64,000 nucleotides of DNA from Takakia lepidozioides (GCA_030704615.1 CM060733.1:7752001-7816000); one strand, 5' to 3'. Shown: positions 19,156 through 32,300, counted from the first letter of the stretch. Translations and numbers: made by a program. Notes: a model not told the origin generated them from the sequence alone.

Positions 19156-22100
19156 TCAATTACTCCACACACAGCATTCCGCGAATGGTCCTGGAGTTCC
19201 AGTCCACCCTTCAACGCATTGGAGCAATGGTGTCGCAAGCTTCCCCTCAGAGATGGCAATATACACTTTCTCGATTTCCTGTCCAGGAGACACGGTCCTC
19301 AGGCCTGACAGCATCTGGGTGCCCAACTCAGAACGAACGAACTTGTACAGAGGGTATGTCCTGCAGTCGTGAATACGGTTGGGCACTGGAGAATAACCCT
19401 CGGAATCGTAGGCATCGCGTACCAGAGAGACCGTGGCATTCAGGCGCGCTTTCAATTCCTCCTCAAAGATTGAAATCCTGCTGAAAACAAAGGTAGATTC
19501 CGACTTGTCGTTCTTGGGGTTTGGAAGTGAGTGGTCCACCAACACTTCCCTCAACTTTTGCATGAGAGGGTAGGTTGCACTCGTAACATCATCGATGTAG
19601 CTGAAAACAGGCTGGCAATCCACCACACTCAGCAGGTCCTTCTCGCATAAATGCGATGGCAATAGTGCGCCATTGTCGTCTGTAAAAATTGTGTTCTTGG
19701 CAACCTGCGTAACAACTTGCTTGACTGTAGACTGCATTGTCTCCTCAATGTGGCGGAGGTCAATCGCCTGGCAGAGGCCAACCAAGAAAGTGGAGCTCAT
19801 AAGCTTCAAAATCTCAATGGATTCCTCAGTTTTTCTAGCTGACACTAATGCCAGTGAGTTCACATCCTGGTTGTGCTGCTCAGCACTCTGTACATGGGTG
19901 GTTACCGGGTTGGCCAGGTAGTTGAGCTCTGAGAGGTATGATGCCATTGCTATCTCCCCTCCCTTCATGCCGTAGTCCAGACTAGGGTTAGGACCTCCAC
20001 TCAAATTCGATGGCAGTCCATTGTTGTAGTAGTCATTGACAAGCTCGGAGAATTGTGCAAACATCAGCTTCCCAATTGCTGCTATAGCCAAGCGCATGTT
20101 ATCCATAGACGCCCCAATGCTGATTCCTTGGAAGTTGCCACCATGGAGGGCCCTGTCCCCAGCAGCATCCATAATTGGGTTGTCACTCACAGAGTTGATT
20201 TCCCTCTCAATAGCATGAGTGGCATTGCGAATGGCCTCCACCTGGATGCAATATCCAACCTGTTAGTTGTACATCCAGCACAGCAAAATCCAAACCCGCG
20301 GAATGCATCAATATGTGAACTGCACAGCTGGAATTGTAACGAGGATAATCTACTGATCGTCCCTGGCGTTTCTTTTGAACCAAATCTGTTGGTGAAGCAT
20401 GGAGGAGGTGTACCTGCGGACCCAGCCATTGTGGGGAAGTACGTAGTGCGTAACGATCCTGTTTGGGTTTCTTCAATGGGTCAGTCCTGTGCAATGCAGC
20501 AGCTGCCTTCATGTAAGAGCTTCCATCAAGAATCCACTCCATGATAGCTGCTGCCTCCATTTGGCCTGGGTGATGCTTCAGTTTGTGTGTTAACGGATCA
20601 GCAAACTCTGGCTTTCCTTGCATCACCTCACAGAAGAGGGCTGAGAGAACCTCAGCAAGTAGGGCTAACACATTTCCATCATAACAGACCGTTGATGCCA
20701 AGCCTGACCCTACTGCTGTGCCATTAACGAGGGCGACTCCTTCTTTTGGCTGCAGCTCAAAGGGCTTCTCCACTCCAGCGATCTTGAGAGCTTCTACAGC
20801 TGAAATCTCCTCTCCGTCCTCTGTGACAGCTCTGGAGTTGGGCCTGGCAGTTAGGAGCCCTACATTTGACACAAATGGGTTGCAAAAGCTCTCAGTGCAC
20901 CATTATCACATCAGTCACAAGATTTGCGTTGTAAGCTTTACTCACCTATCTGAAAATTGTGGGCTTGCTGTCAATTGAGAATCTTGCTCATCACTCAATA
21001 CACAGTGATTCTAAGCACAACAATCACAGGAAGCACACAAAAAAATCAGTGCATAAGACAGCTGAAGACTAGCGTCTCACATACCAGCAATATAAGACAT
21101 AGCAACAAGGTCTCCCACAGTTCCTCGGAGCGGTAATTTTGGTGTGACATGAGAGTTTAGAAGCTTTTGCATGGCCTCGAGAATTTCCCAACGAATGGCT
21201 GAGTACCCTTGCATCAATGTGTTGATGTGCACCAGCATGGCCGCCCGCGTGGTGCATGCTGGCATGGTGTTACCATCGCCCTTGGCACCAATGACTCCGG
21301 CATTGAGAAACCTGAACTCATAAGTTGTCATGCGATGTACATAACATCAGCAGCTGAATACATTGGCATTCACTTAGGACCATTAGCAGCTTGTAAAGCA
21401 CAAATTGCTGTTTCTCCCTTACATGGTCTAACCTAAGAACAATGTGTAAGAAGGTGGCCGCGTCTCATTGTCACACTCAACCTCAAATTCTTTGTCCACC
21501 CAAAGGGCTAGTGGCAAGGGCCCTCACAACATCTATGAGGCTCAACGCTGCAGGTTTCAGGAACTCCTGGTATGCTCGAGTGGACAGTTTATTTCAACGT
21601 AACGGACTTTCTACTGCTTTCCTATTACCAATGAATCCAGATTGAGGTGGACATCACATCCAGACATGACCGCAACAGACTCATTAGGAGAGAGCTTATG
21701 GAATTACATGTCAAGAGAACTTGGAAGCTACCCAATCTCACGACAAAGCTCCACTTCTATCGAGAGACATTCTTGGTGCTCCGCGATGATAGAATCTTGA
21801 GACCAAATTACCTTTCAGCACCCTTATCTCCTTCCCTCCTGAGGGCATTGGGGCAGTTCAGGTGGGTTCCCACAACCTCCGGATAGAGACTGGCAGATGG
21901 GAAAACCTGCAACGGGAGGACCGCCTATGTCCAGCTTGCATAGGGCGCAGCAAGGAAATTGAAACTGAAGAACACTTCTTCTTCTACTGCCCTCTATACT
22001 ACGAGATCCGTGGGAGATTCCACTGTTTATTCAGTGGAACCCAAACTCTCACTGATGTCTTCCACTATGAGGATCAAAAATGTACCTGCACGAGGCCTTC

Positions 22101-22702
22101 ACCCTTAGACAATCGCTAGAACATTAATTGTGGTCTCTGGATTTGTTCCTCTCTCATGTTTTCTTCCATTTTGTCCCATAAGCTCTATGAGCTTTCCGCG
22201 GACGTTATAAAGCACCATTTCATTTCATTTGTTCATAGAACTGTTTGGCGCTAAGTAGTGTCCTTGAATTTGTTTCTGTGAGGACAAACTAAATTTGGTA
22301 GCAGAGAGTCTGTGCACAGCACCTGATTAGCTCTTTCTGGAGCTCCTTTGCCTGCTGGGTCCGGCGGTGAGATGTCGCTCCAAAACCTGTCGTGACCCCA
22401 TTGATATCTCCACCATTCATGATCTTCTGAAGGACCCAATTGGAGCTTTCATCTACTCGGTTCTTGGCTCTGGCAGCATCCAGCTCTACTCTCACTTCAG
22501 GTCGGCGGGCTATGGCTGCCACTTGAGCTATTGTCAAATTCACACCCTTGATGGTTACTTCCTTTGACGCATAGAAAGTAGTGACCATCTGCTTCACCTC
22601 CTCGAGGTGGCTACATTGCAGAGCTGTTGCGGCCTTTGCCCACTTTAGGGGGTCCGAGAGCTTGGTCCTGCATCCATTGGCCCCCTCTCCCATGGACTCC
22701 AT
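19156..22702 (-). CDS. Phenylalanine ammonia-lyase homologue lacking the MIO triad (4 exons)
   Basis: PAL deaminates phenylalanine to cinnamate, the entry to phenylpropanoids. Exons on the minus strand are 22702-22323, 21311-21085, 20859-20414 and 20241-19156. All junctions are GT..AG, phases fit, and the product is 712 residues, the normal plant length. Intron 1 splits the Arg codon before FLNAG, the conserved PAL position. Conserved blocks include [47 protein letters not shown] and [12 protein letters not shown]. Two catalytic features are lost. The MIO cofactor comes from Ala-Ser-Gly in RGTITASGDLV, but here the sequence is RGTVGDLV (residues 189-196), a clean three-codon loss. The catalytic Tyr of DSYGVTTG is Asn101 (DINGVTTG). 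No other frame damage is visible. It is therefore probably a non-catalytic PAL-family protein, perhaps a heterotetramer partner, or a very young pseudogene. The start at 22702 (MESMGEG) is preferred over an in-frame ATG at 22786. Confidence 0.92.
21430..22230 (+). mobile_element. LINE 3' end inserted antisense in PAL-like intron 1
   Basis: Fragments in different + frames (21442-21645, 21647-21886, 21862-22119) join into the end of a non-LTR retrotransposon ORF2. The block [19 protein letters not shown], then CPAC, then [15 protein letters not shown], is the C-terminal Cys/His motif (C-x2-C...H-x4-C) found after the RT domain in many LINEs. The frames are broken, so it is dead. The tail near 22215-22230 is a short run of CATTT units, as LINE 3' ends often show. 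It lies wholly inside the 1.0-kb intron (21312-22322) and opposite to the host gene. Confidence 0.75.
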
Positions 22703-22761
22703 GTTGCTGGATGCGAGTAAGAGAGAAAGACAACTTTGAAAGGAGGAAGAGAGGGAGAGCT

Positions 22762-22767
22762 CACGTG
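22762..22767. promoter_or_regulatory. G-box (CACGTG) just upstream of the PAL-like start
   Basis: CACGTG lies 60 bases upstream of the proposed ATG at 22702. This core binds bHLH and bZIP factors and is common in phenylpropanoid promoters. It may be in the leader rather than the promoter, because the transcription start is unknown. Confidence 0.35.
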
Positions 22768-22786
22768 TACTTGCTGCTTCCCACAA

Positions 22787-23620
22787 AACAGAGGAAATTT
22801 TTGGAACCTCTCTGGATCATCCACTGCTTTCAGCAACTGCACAAGATAATTTCACGAGGGAGGCTGGACTTGATTGTGTGCAAAGTTGTTTCAAGTTTTC
22901 CTGGGTGTATGCTTCAGAGGATGGGGTACTAAGAAGAATGTTAACACACGTTTTTTTAAGTGTTGTAGCTATAAGGGGGGTCCCACTCAGCAACGAGGAA
23001 GGGGCACACAGAACGCATAGAGAGGACTGTTTGGTCAGAGGCTGCACACTTCACAGTCAAGCTTGGCGGTCTGTTCTATCAGTGCATATAGTACAACACT
23101 TTTTGTCAAAATGGTATGCGGGCCCTGCATGGTGATGTGATCGTCTTACCACTTCAATGTGTTGACTTTCGAAAGTCGTTGCACTTACGCTCTATCTTCG
23201 CTAGAAAAGCATGTTTTTCTTCATCGACTGATGAAAACACTGTCACTGTAGCTTGGTTCATGCGACATAAAATTCACCGAGTATATTTGATGCAGTACAC
23301 TGCTCATCGCTGAGACGTGGATAAAATATGCCAGTGAACCTTTCCCATTGTCCGTAGTTTTAATGTGTACACTTGCGGTTCCAAATAAGCGATTTGCGCA
23401 AAAGCCACTCGCAGAAACTACTTATCTCCTCCGAACTACTTTCTCGCTCCGCGTGCTGACCTGTTCGCATGCGAGAGCCTGGGATGCATCTGTACCACCC
23501 ACACTCAGGTTCTCTAATCCAGTGCTGAATGGAATGATATGCAGTCTGCGGGAGTGAACTGACACATGAATTACGCTTGCTTCGGCAGCAGGCACTCTTT
23601 TAATGAAGAATTCCTCTCTT
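22787..23620. other. Upstream region of the PAL-like gene
   Basis: Likely promoter region of the minus-strand PAL-like gene. No second gene is recognised and all open frames are short. Confidence 0.35.
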
Positions 23621-23634
23621 TCTTTCTATACCTC

Positions 23635-23872
23635 TCTCAAAGTCTTGAAGTCTACTGCATTGATACACTCACAATCTTGAAGTACCTTACCACCTAGTAT
23701 CATTGATTCTCTCAATGTCTTGAAGCCTACTGCCTAGTATCGTTGATTCTCTCACTCATGCTTGAAGGTATTAGTATCATTGATTCTCAGAATGTCTTGA
23801 AGTGATCTATTGCCTAGTATCATTGATTCTCTCAATGTCTTGAAGTCTACTGCCTAGTATCATTGCTTCTGG
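23635..23872. repeat. Degenerate minisatellite, about 45-55-bp unit
   Basis: At least four units share GCCTAGTATCATTGATTCTC followed by TCAATGTCTTGAAGTCTACT, with insertions and substitutions between units. There is no coding potential. It lies about 1 kb upstream of the PAL-like gene. Confidence 0.8.
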
Positions 23873-24989
23873 CAAAAAGCACGACTATTCAGGCTTAGTA
23901 TTTTTGATGGAATCTGGTGAAAGCACTAACTTAACTCTCCTCACACCTGGTGTCGTTCTGTCTCACACACAGGGCACACACAGTACAAGGTACACCCTTC
24001 GTGGGTGAAAAAATGAGACAAAAGCCGAGCTTGTCTTCAAGCTCAAGCGTGTATGCAAGTCGCAATCTTCAGATGAATTCAGATCATTGATAAGTACTCC
24101 TGTCCTCACACAGAAACCTCTCAACGGATTTTAGATCGTGGAGTTTAAAGTTTTGGGGATAAATCGGCCTGAGTTCGCTGGTATTGCCCCGGTATTGCTA
24201 TTCATCATGTTCTGGATACTCATATAAGCTGTGAGCTCGTCGCCCGAGCCACCATAGATGGGTGAATCTCAGAAAAATTTCCATGAAATTGGCCAAGCCT
24301 TGCCGTTCACAGTGCTTCAGATGGCATCAACTGCAGGGAGCCAGGATGAGCTGGTCCTGTGACATGTAGAAAATCACTTTTGTGCAGCGATTAGTCCAGG
24401 AATCTTGAGACTGGATTATGACTTTGTCGAGTCCACGTAACTTATTGCGATTGAAAATTTCGTCTTAGCATGTGTGCCTGCGTAGGGTCCCACGAGGCCG
24501 GGTCCAGCTGAAATGCAAGTGCCTGTGCAAAAGTGGGTGATCCTGGGGTCAATACTCAATACTGCGATCTGTGGACGGCTTGTTTCTTGAACTTACCGTA
24601 CGTTAACTTTTTGGCCCAATCTACAATGTGTTTTTTTTTTAAAACCCAATCCAAGTAAACTTAACGTGTAAATTGAAGGCACTTGGGGAAATGTTTTGGG
24701 CAAAAACACAACTACCCAGAAATACCAATGTGGCCTCTGTCGGTGAGCACATATTCTAGACATTATGAAATGCACCCCTGCTCGTTCAGGGCTTTCCAGC
24801 GAGATTAACCCCTAAGCGCGGGGAGCCAAATTGGAAAACACACCCAAAATGGGAAGAATAACCCCCTATCTGCGAGCATGAGTTCATCCAAGGAATTGAA
24901 TCATACTCACTGGTTCTTACCTACTACACGCAGGTACTGACCAAATTTCAGAAGAAATGACCGTTAATGTAGGGAGATCACACAATCTT
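23873..24989. other. Spacer between the minisatellite and the LINE
   Basis: No gene or recognised repeat. Base composition is ordinary up to about 24985, where the C/A-rich LINE begins. Confidence 0.4.
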
Positions 24990-27480
24990 GCCCTACTCAC
25001 TACCTTCCATAAACAAACCAACACCAACCATCTAACACACATGCACCAACAAACACACCACTCCCGCCCACCTACAGATAACAGATATTACACCAGCCAC
25101 TCTATGCCCCCAACATGCACATTTGCATAACTGAATGTAATCCTAACAAAGATGTCAAGCATGATCAACCTCTAATCCACATGGGCCCCCGTCTTTCCAA
25201 CATTTACGCTCAACATGGCCGTTTCATGGCTCATCCCCAATACAAGACTAACGTGGCTCTGGGAGAAATACTCTACTACTAACTCATTCCCACAGTCGCT
25301 ACAACCCCGAAACAAGACTGTGCTATCGAATTATATTGGCTGGTTGATCGCTACCTAAAAGACACTCCCCCCAAGAAACCACGGTCCCTCACTAAATTGG
25401 AAACAGCATATGCACACCATACTATACCCAAGATATTCTCTCCTTACTTATCAAACACATTCAGCTTATTCACTCATATTACTCCAACCCATGAACATAC
25501 CTTATGGTATTGCCACATTTGCTAGCCCCGCACCACAGAGACGTATCTTTGGAGCCACTGGTACTGCCACCTAGCACACCTGGGAAGGCGGGGGCATCTC
25601 AAACGGAAGGAACCCACCCTAACCCTGATTCTACACATCCAAAACCCCCGGCATACAGCCATACCGCCATCTTTCTTTTCTCAGCTCGAACTATTGTTCA
25701 CCATCACTCATAAAATAAAGGCCACCATCCATTATCCAACCATCCTCTCCCACACCCATACACCCACCACATTGTCCCGGATCAAAATTAACAAAGCTTG
25801 GAACATTGCGACACCGCGCCCTTCCAGGTCACGCCAACAACAACCTCTACCCCCAATCCCTACAATATATCAACCAAAACACTGTCCTCAATACCCACTG
25901 GTCAATTCACACTACACTGACGGATCCCTCACCAAACCTAACGCAGGGTATGGAATCTATCACGCCGGCACCAGTAAAGGCGTTGCCCTCACGCTCCCTG
26001 GCCCTGCCACCATCCTCCGGGCTGAACTCATGGCCATTTATGACGCCCTCTCTTACTGGACACCTTCCCCTCCCACACCCACACATTCTCAACGACAGCC
26101 TTACCTCACTATTCCTCATTCGTAACCACATCTACCAACCCTATGCCCATTATCAGCACCCCGACCGCAACCTCATTGCCGCTATTGTCCAGAGGGCCAT
26201 CTCCATAGGCCACCCAGTCCATATACTCAAAGTCCGTTCGCATTAGGCATCCTTGGTGATGAAGAAAACAGACCTACTCGCCCAACTCGACGCCTCCCAA
26301 CCCATAGTTGAACCCTCGAACGACCCTATTCACATTGCCCACACCAATCCTTTCTGATTCATACACCCCGTTCCAGACCCACCTGCACCCAGACCAGTCC
26401 GAAACCTCCTAACCACTCTGACCAGATAAGCAAATAAACAAGCGGCAACCTCCATCAGCCATACCAAAGTACACATCCAAAATGGACTCAATCCAATGTA
26501 CTACACCATAAACTCTCTAAACATTTCTGGCTAACCAAAGCCACCACCGACGCACAGATCCGGACAAACACTCCAATTCCGATATCCCCATACATGGGCC
26601 CCAGCGCAACAAATCTTCTGGCCACATCTGTTCCCATCCCCATACTGCCATCCCATTATGTGCAACCACCCACCACAGTGTGACACTTGGCCACATCTCC
26701 TCAGCCAATGTACACAACCAGTTATACATGGCTTATATATCACGCGTCATAACCAGGCAGTATGGCACCTCCACAAGCTCTTTCTAAAACGTGATGAAAT
26801 CCGTTGGTTCTCGCTCATGAATGCAGGCCACTACCAAGGACGCCACCCGACCACACAGTACCACCGTGGCTACTACCATGCTATGTACCCAAACACCATG
26901 CTCATGCCCCGCTCGACTTGGCCCGAACATACTCCTCGTCCAAGGTCTACTATCAACACTTTAACCCCCACCTCACCATCCCCCAACTCACCATCCATTT
27001 CATTGAATTCACATTTTGCCATGATCGTTATCCAAATGATTCAATCTTAGAAAAACGGCAAAAAATGCCTTGCTTATCATGCATCCGAAGGCGCGTGGCT
27101 GGAAAACCGGCCCATTAACTGTCATCACAGCCGGCACTCGAGGTGGCATTCATAACGCCAGTATCATGGACATACACGATAACTTCCAAATTCCCATTCT
27201 TCCCATCCACAAATGTTTCAAAGAAATCCATCTCACAGCACTCCGTTCACTCACACCTATTATCACCAACAAACGCCAATTGGAATCCGGCACTTCAAAC
27301 GCAGCTTAGGTCCCCCGGGATACCCCTGGGTACCTAGGGGTACCCTCGCCCCTTCTATTCTTAGCGGTCACCTGGTCACCTGGTGTCCCCCTGGACACTT
27401 TTTGTTACAGGGCCCACCCCGAAAGAGCAGTAGCCGCAAGGCGAAGTGGCTCTTAGTTACGCCGGCCTCGGCAAGAGACT
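24990..27480 (+). mobile_element. Degenerate C/A-rich LINE: RT end, RNase H and zinc-finger tail
   Basis: Broken + frames spell the second half of a non-LTR retrotransposon ORF2. The RNase H domain shows YTDGSLTKPNAGYGIY and ATILRAELMAIYDALSYW (about 25908-26060), then IRNHIYQPYAHYQHPDRNL and HILKVRSH (26120-26245) in another frame. A tail motif with CDTWPHLLSQCTQPVIHGL (about 26680-26735) recalls the C-terminal Cys/His region of LINE ORF2. The sense strand is strikingly rich in C and A and poor in G, unlike its neighbours. At least four frameshifts or stops make it inactive. The 3' limit is uncertain; GC-rich short hairpins follow at 27305-27360. The rearranged LINE at 53.5-54.8 kb shows the same strand bias and carries the complementary domains, so it may be the same family. 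Confidence 0.75.
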
Positions 27481-27501
27481 TCTCTCTCTCTCTCTCTCTC
27501 T
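27481..27501. repeat. (TC)n microsatellite
   Basis: A run of about ten TC units immediately follows the LINE 3' region. Confidence 0.85.
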
Positions 27502-29365
27502 AGGGAGATCATAACGAATTACCATGGTGGACTTATCAAGTCCAAGCACATGTGGACAGAAAAAAACAATTGACCAGAAAAATTACCATCACAATCTTTT
27601 TTGCTCGGTCCCGGACCACCTCAGACAGATTCCTTGCTTGGCCTCTTTCTCCCGGGGTGAAGTACGTGAAAGTTGAATTTAAAAAACATGATGTGCTCCT
27701 TCCACCAAGTCTCGACACAGATGTGGGCATGCAAACTCACGCGGCCCAGCCTTCAACCTTCAGCCTTCAATCTTTCCAACCCTGTATCGCAGCTATGGTT
27801 CCTCTTACAAGAGTGTCAAGGATCGCCGGGCAGTGAGACCGCGCTTGCGGGCAGCGAGTTCGATAACATTCCCTAACTAGGGCTTATTTTAGCGATTCTG
27901 TGCGGCCGTCCTGTAGCCTGGGCTAACTAGCCACAGTTTAGCCAGCTATGGCTAGTGGTGGTTAGTTAGCCCACTTAGGGCGGCCAGGGCCCTGAAGCAC
28001 TAACCGAGGGACTAGGTAACCGCGCTAACCCGTGGCCTCGAGCCGGTTATCGGACATAGCCAGTTTTTCTAAACATCGAGAGTGACAGTCATCCATGCGC
28101 AGCCAGGTTATCAAATCTTCTGAGGTTCGCAGGTTACCGCCTGTAACCAGCGTTCAGTGAGCCAGTCATTAGTAGACACGTACTCAAGATGCTTCGAAAA
28201 ACAGGTTATGTTAGCATAACTAAGAGCCCCTTCCATGGGCCTCACAGATCCAAGGCTGATGTTGCCCAACGTATCAATGTCATGAGAGAAACGATAACAA
28301 AAGATATAGAGTATTCCCTGCTTCAGTAGTTGGAGGATAAGCAGTCGGTGTTGGTGCTGATTACGTATATGCAAAATGTATCAACTCAACAACAGACACC
28401 GCTCTCTTGTCTTGTGGGTTCTTAGACCCATGAGAAGTGCTTGTGTGATGATATTGTCTAAGACTTTGCCTGCCAGTACCACCCATTCAGAGTTCCAACT
28501 CCAATGCTAGTCTAGATAGAAACCATGATGGCTTGTCTCACAATCCAATGGTAGTCCTGATCGGCCACAACAACTACAGCAGTATAATTTCGTACTAAGT
28601 CATCCTTTCCTCCCAACTCAGAACTAAAGCAGGTTAGAGAGTGAATACTTGAGATGGTGTTTCAGATTTCGGCAAATAAATCACATGCAATTCTATATCT
28701 GCAAACAGCTTAATAGAAACGACAACAAACGCGTCAGTAGGTGTAGAAATGAAATCCACATAAGGTTAAAAAGAGAGCAGCTGCAACTTGCATTTCATCT
28801 GTCAGGGATTCATTCTGTAGAGCTTCTCAAGGCACTTTTAATGAACCGCAGATCAGCTCCTAATTCCTCATGTCCAGGTCTTTCATCTTTCCTCAAGAGA
28901 TTCTATTCTCAACTTCAAACTAGAGACAAGCAACAGCAGCTAGTCCAATTTCCTCACCTGCCTGCCAGGGTCTCTTTACACTAAAGAAATCCTGTGGTCT
29001 AATCATTTCACATCACCCCATTCTTCGCTGGCACATGCACAATCTTGAGTTAGGACACTTTTTTCCACTTTCTTGCAATCCTCATGACAACCACTTCATA
29101 TCAGTTTTGTATGTCCCAGGCATCTGCTTTGTGTCTATTCTACCCTCATACTGGTTCCATCAACTGTCCCACTGTCACTAACCCATAGCTGGGCAGTGTC
29201 AAACCAACTGTATTTCCCAGTATTTTGATTCATGGGACAGGCATATCCCACTCTCTGAGGTGGCAGCTTGCGCATTCCCCTCTCTCCGGACCGGACCATT
29301 ACTCCATTTCCCCGAGCATTGCAGCAGATTCCTCCCTCTCATTTTTAAGGCCTTCATTCCCCAAA
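27502..29365. other. Spacer downstream of the RRM gene
   Basis: No gene is recognised. At 27880-28030 the motif CTAACTAG/CTAGTTAG and TAGCC/GGCTA words recur in both orientations and could fold imperfectly. The part nearest 29365 is the 3' UTR of the minus-strand RRM gene. Confidence 0.35.
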
Positions 29366-32300
29366 TTATTTCCTTCTGGCTTTCTTCATCTTGGCAGACC
29401 CCTTCTTTCCTTTCTCTCCTTTCTTTCGCTTGACCCCTGGATTTCCGGCAGTATTCCTTTTAGGACCCGCCACCCCCCCTGACTTGACAATCAAGGCAGC
29501 TGCCTTTCGAGCTGCAACTGCAGGCCTTTTCATCAACTTCCCCTTCTCTGGAGCAGGACCTCCTGCAGACCGCGGGACCACCGTTCCTGACTTCCTTCCT
29601 TTGGCGTGAGATACCTTGCCTCCAGCAAGAGTCCATTTCCCTGGACGTCCATCGGGTTTGCTTGATCGCGCTCCTTCCCAAGGAAAAGGTCCTTTGGCTG
29701 CTGCATTCAAGTCCCCACCAGAAATTCTGTACGTGGCTGAAGACTTGTTGTCTGGTGCACGGCCATCTTTGAACTTACTGAGCTGAACTTCGTTGTGCCG
29801 GTGCTGTGGGGTACCCATGCGTAAAACCCGCAGCCTCCTGTCTCGCAGTTTGACCACTCCTCTTCCAAGGGCCGCAGTTGCGCCAGCCTGCCATTCCAAG
29901 AGTATGAAATGAATTTCCTGTCAGGATAAACAAATGAATAGGAAATGTGGCAGCAGGGACTGAAACAAAGATAGGACACAGAAATACACTATCAGTCTGT
30001 CTTTATTTGTCTAATCTCCGTCAGTCCAGTCCCTTCATTTCGGGCTCCGCTCTTTTCAAGATGGACCCGTCTGAAAACTACAACAGCAGTCTGATAACAG
30101 TTCCTCAAAAGACGTGATTCTGTGATAGGCTCAGTAATCATAGCTGACCTTGGACTTGAAAAGAACAAAGGCAAAGCCTTTCCCGATACTTGTCTGGGGG
30201 TCCCTAACAACACGGATGGCTTCTATACCCTTCTCAGGATTCTCCATTGTTCCAAACAAAGCATACAGCTCTTCATCCTGCATAACCAGACACACCACCA
30301 TGCAGAGGTTACAAGTTGCCCATTTCCAATAGCTTCTAAACGAGAAAAGAGCAACCCAAAAAGGTAGGACCACTTCACCACCAAAAAATCTATTGGAAGG
30401 AAGTTAGCATTCAACAATGGTCTTTCCTGAAGTCTTACCATGTTTGAGGGTAAACCCAGAAGAGCCACCCATTTCCTTAAATAATGCCGCTAAGACCAAC
30501 TCTTATCACTGGACTCTCTTACGTCTTAGATATGTCAGTATCTATGGACCCTCTCAAAGCCCAAACACCACATCAGAAAAAAGAAGCACAAAGGATGTAA
30601 CATTGGTCCCCTGATGAATGGCGGCTCTGCTACCATATTTTCACGCCTGGAAAGCTAGCCAACATGGTAGGGCCCCAAGAGAGTAACAATTGCAGGAGTA
30701 CTGCAAAGATCTTTACCCATCATTGAGGCCTTCCTCTTCTTGCCAGAGATGGTAGCATTGATGGCCAACATTGAGGAGAGATGTACCTCCACATCAAATG
30801 GGAGATTCCCAATGAAGATTGAGCGAGTTCGATCGTATTCAACCAGGCTATTACTGCCTGGTCTGTTGTGCTGGCGGGGAGCGGTTGCCATATCCACTCG
30901 AATGTGCTTTCCTCTGAACTGCACATCAACATTTAGTCACTAGTGCAAAAATCTACAAAAAGTTCCAGCTTGATCTATCTCCTCTTTCTCACACATAAAC
31001 AAAACCAAAACCAAAACAAAACAACATCACAGAAAGAACTCGAGGATAAAGAATTATCCAACAGCATTCAGGCTGACATACCAATTTGAAGCAAATAGTA
31101 GGGGGTAAAACATCAACAGAACACGAAATTGCAACCACATACATTGAGAAATTGAGAACTTGTCGCCAACTTTATCTGGTTGCAATTTCATGTCCAAAAT
31201 CTACTCATGTACCAACCAATGGTAGGAAATAACCAACCTCTTTCATGTTGTGAAAGAGGGCAGCCTTTGCAGACCCCTCCTCCTCAAACACAACGTATGC
31301 ATTCAGACTGCCACAATTGCATCCAACAAATAAATGTCAACTACGGGATTAACAATAATCAAATGGCTTTCTTTGCAAACATTTATGTATACCTCTCCCT
31401 ATCCATCTCTTTGCTACTTTGTTGTACCTACAGTATGTAGAGCGGCAGAGTTCTTCACCTGCTGCGAGACTCATTCAACTGTCCAGTGATAACTGCAGCC
31501 TTCCGAGACATCTTTGTCTGCATAAACAGGCAAGCCACATTGAACGTGGTTGCATTCTTGCATAGTCCTTGACATGGCTTCCAACACATCCCTCTATACA
31601 TGTCACTTTCTATTACCTAACCGGGATCCTCACCCTAGGAGCACTCGCTAGGTCTCCTTACTGTCTTAGGTCTACTGCCTCCATTGAAAGGTAGGCAATT
31701 CTTACCAGCTGGTTACAATGCCGCCCAGCAACGTCTGTCAAAATTCTGCCTGGCAACTCAGAAAAACCTATATGCAAAGTTGGGCATGGTGCAACCCTTA
31801 CACATGTGGCTGATTGACCCCACTCTTCAACCTCCAATGTACAGGTCAAAGTGATACAACCTTGGTGATATCAGGCTTTCATTCTATGTAGCCAAGTCAA
31901 TCTTCTTTAGGTAGAGCTGGTGTGAGTATGTTTTAAGACCTACCAACTAGTGCCTTCAAAGAAACATTATGCTTTACATATGGGAATTACGATTCCTTAC
32001 ATCAACAAGGGGTATGCTGCGAAGGCGAGCAGTTTCAACTTTGCCATATTGAGAAAACTCGCGCATCAGGTGCTTCTTCTTCACGGCGGTTGCCAAATTG
32101 CCAACAAAAATTGTTCGGTGAAGCTTTCGCTCATCATCTTCACGTTCCTCCTTACTCCTTCTTTTGACATGTTCGCTGCCTTCTTCTTCCTCCTCCATAA
32201 ACTTTCTCTTTCCTTTCTGCCAAAGTTGCTTAATATAGTAAACACACACATTGAGAATCCTAGGAATGTCTTAAATATATCATTCACCAAGAGAACAAGC

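Noticed and set aside
23635-23872. Possible CRISPR-like array
   Set aside because: Units are directly repeated but variable, with no constant spacers, in a plant nuclear region; it is an ordinary minisatellite.
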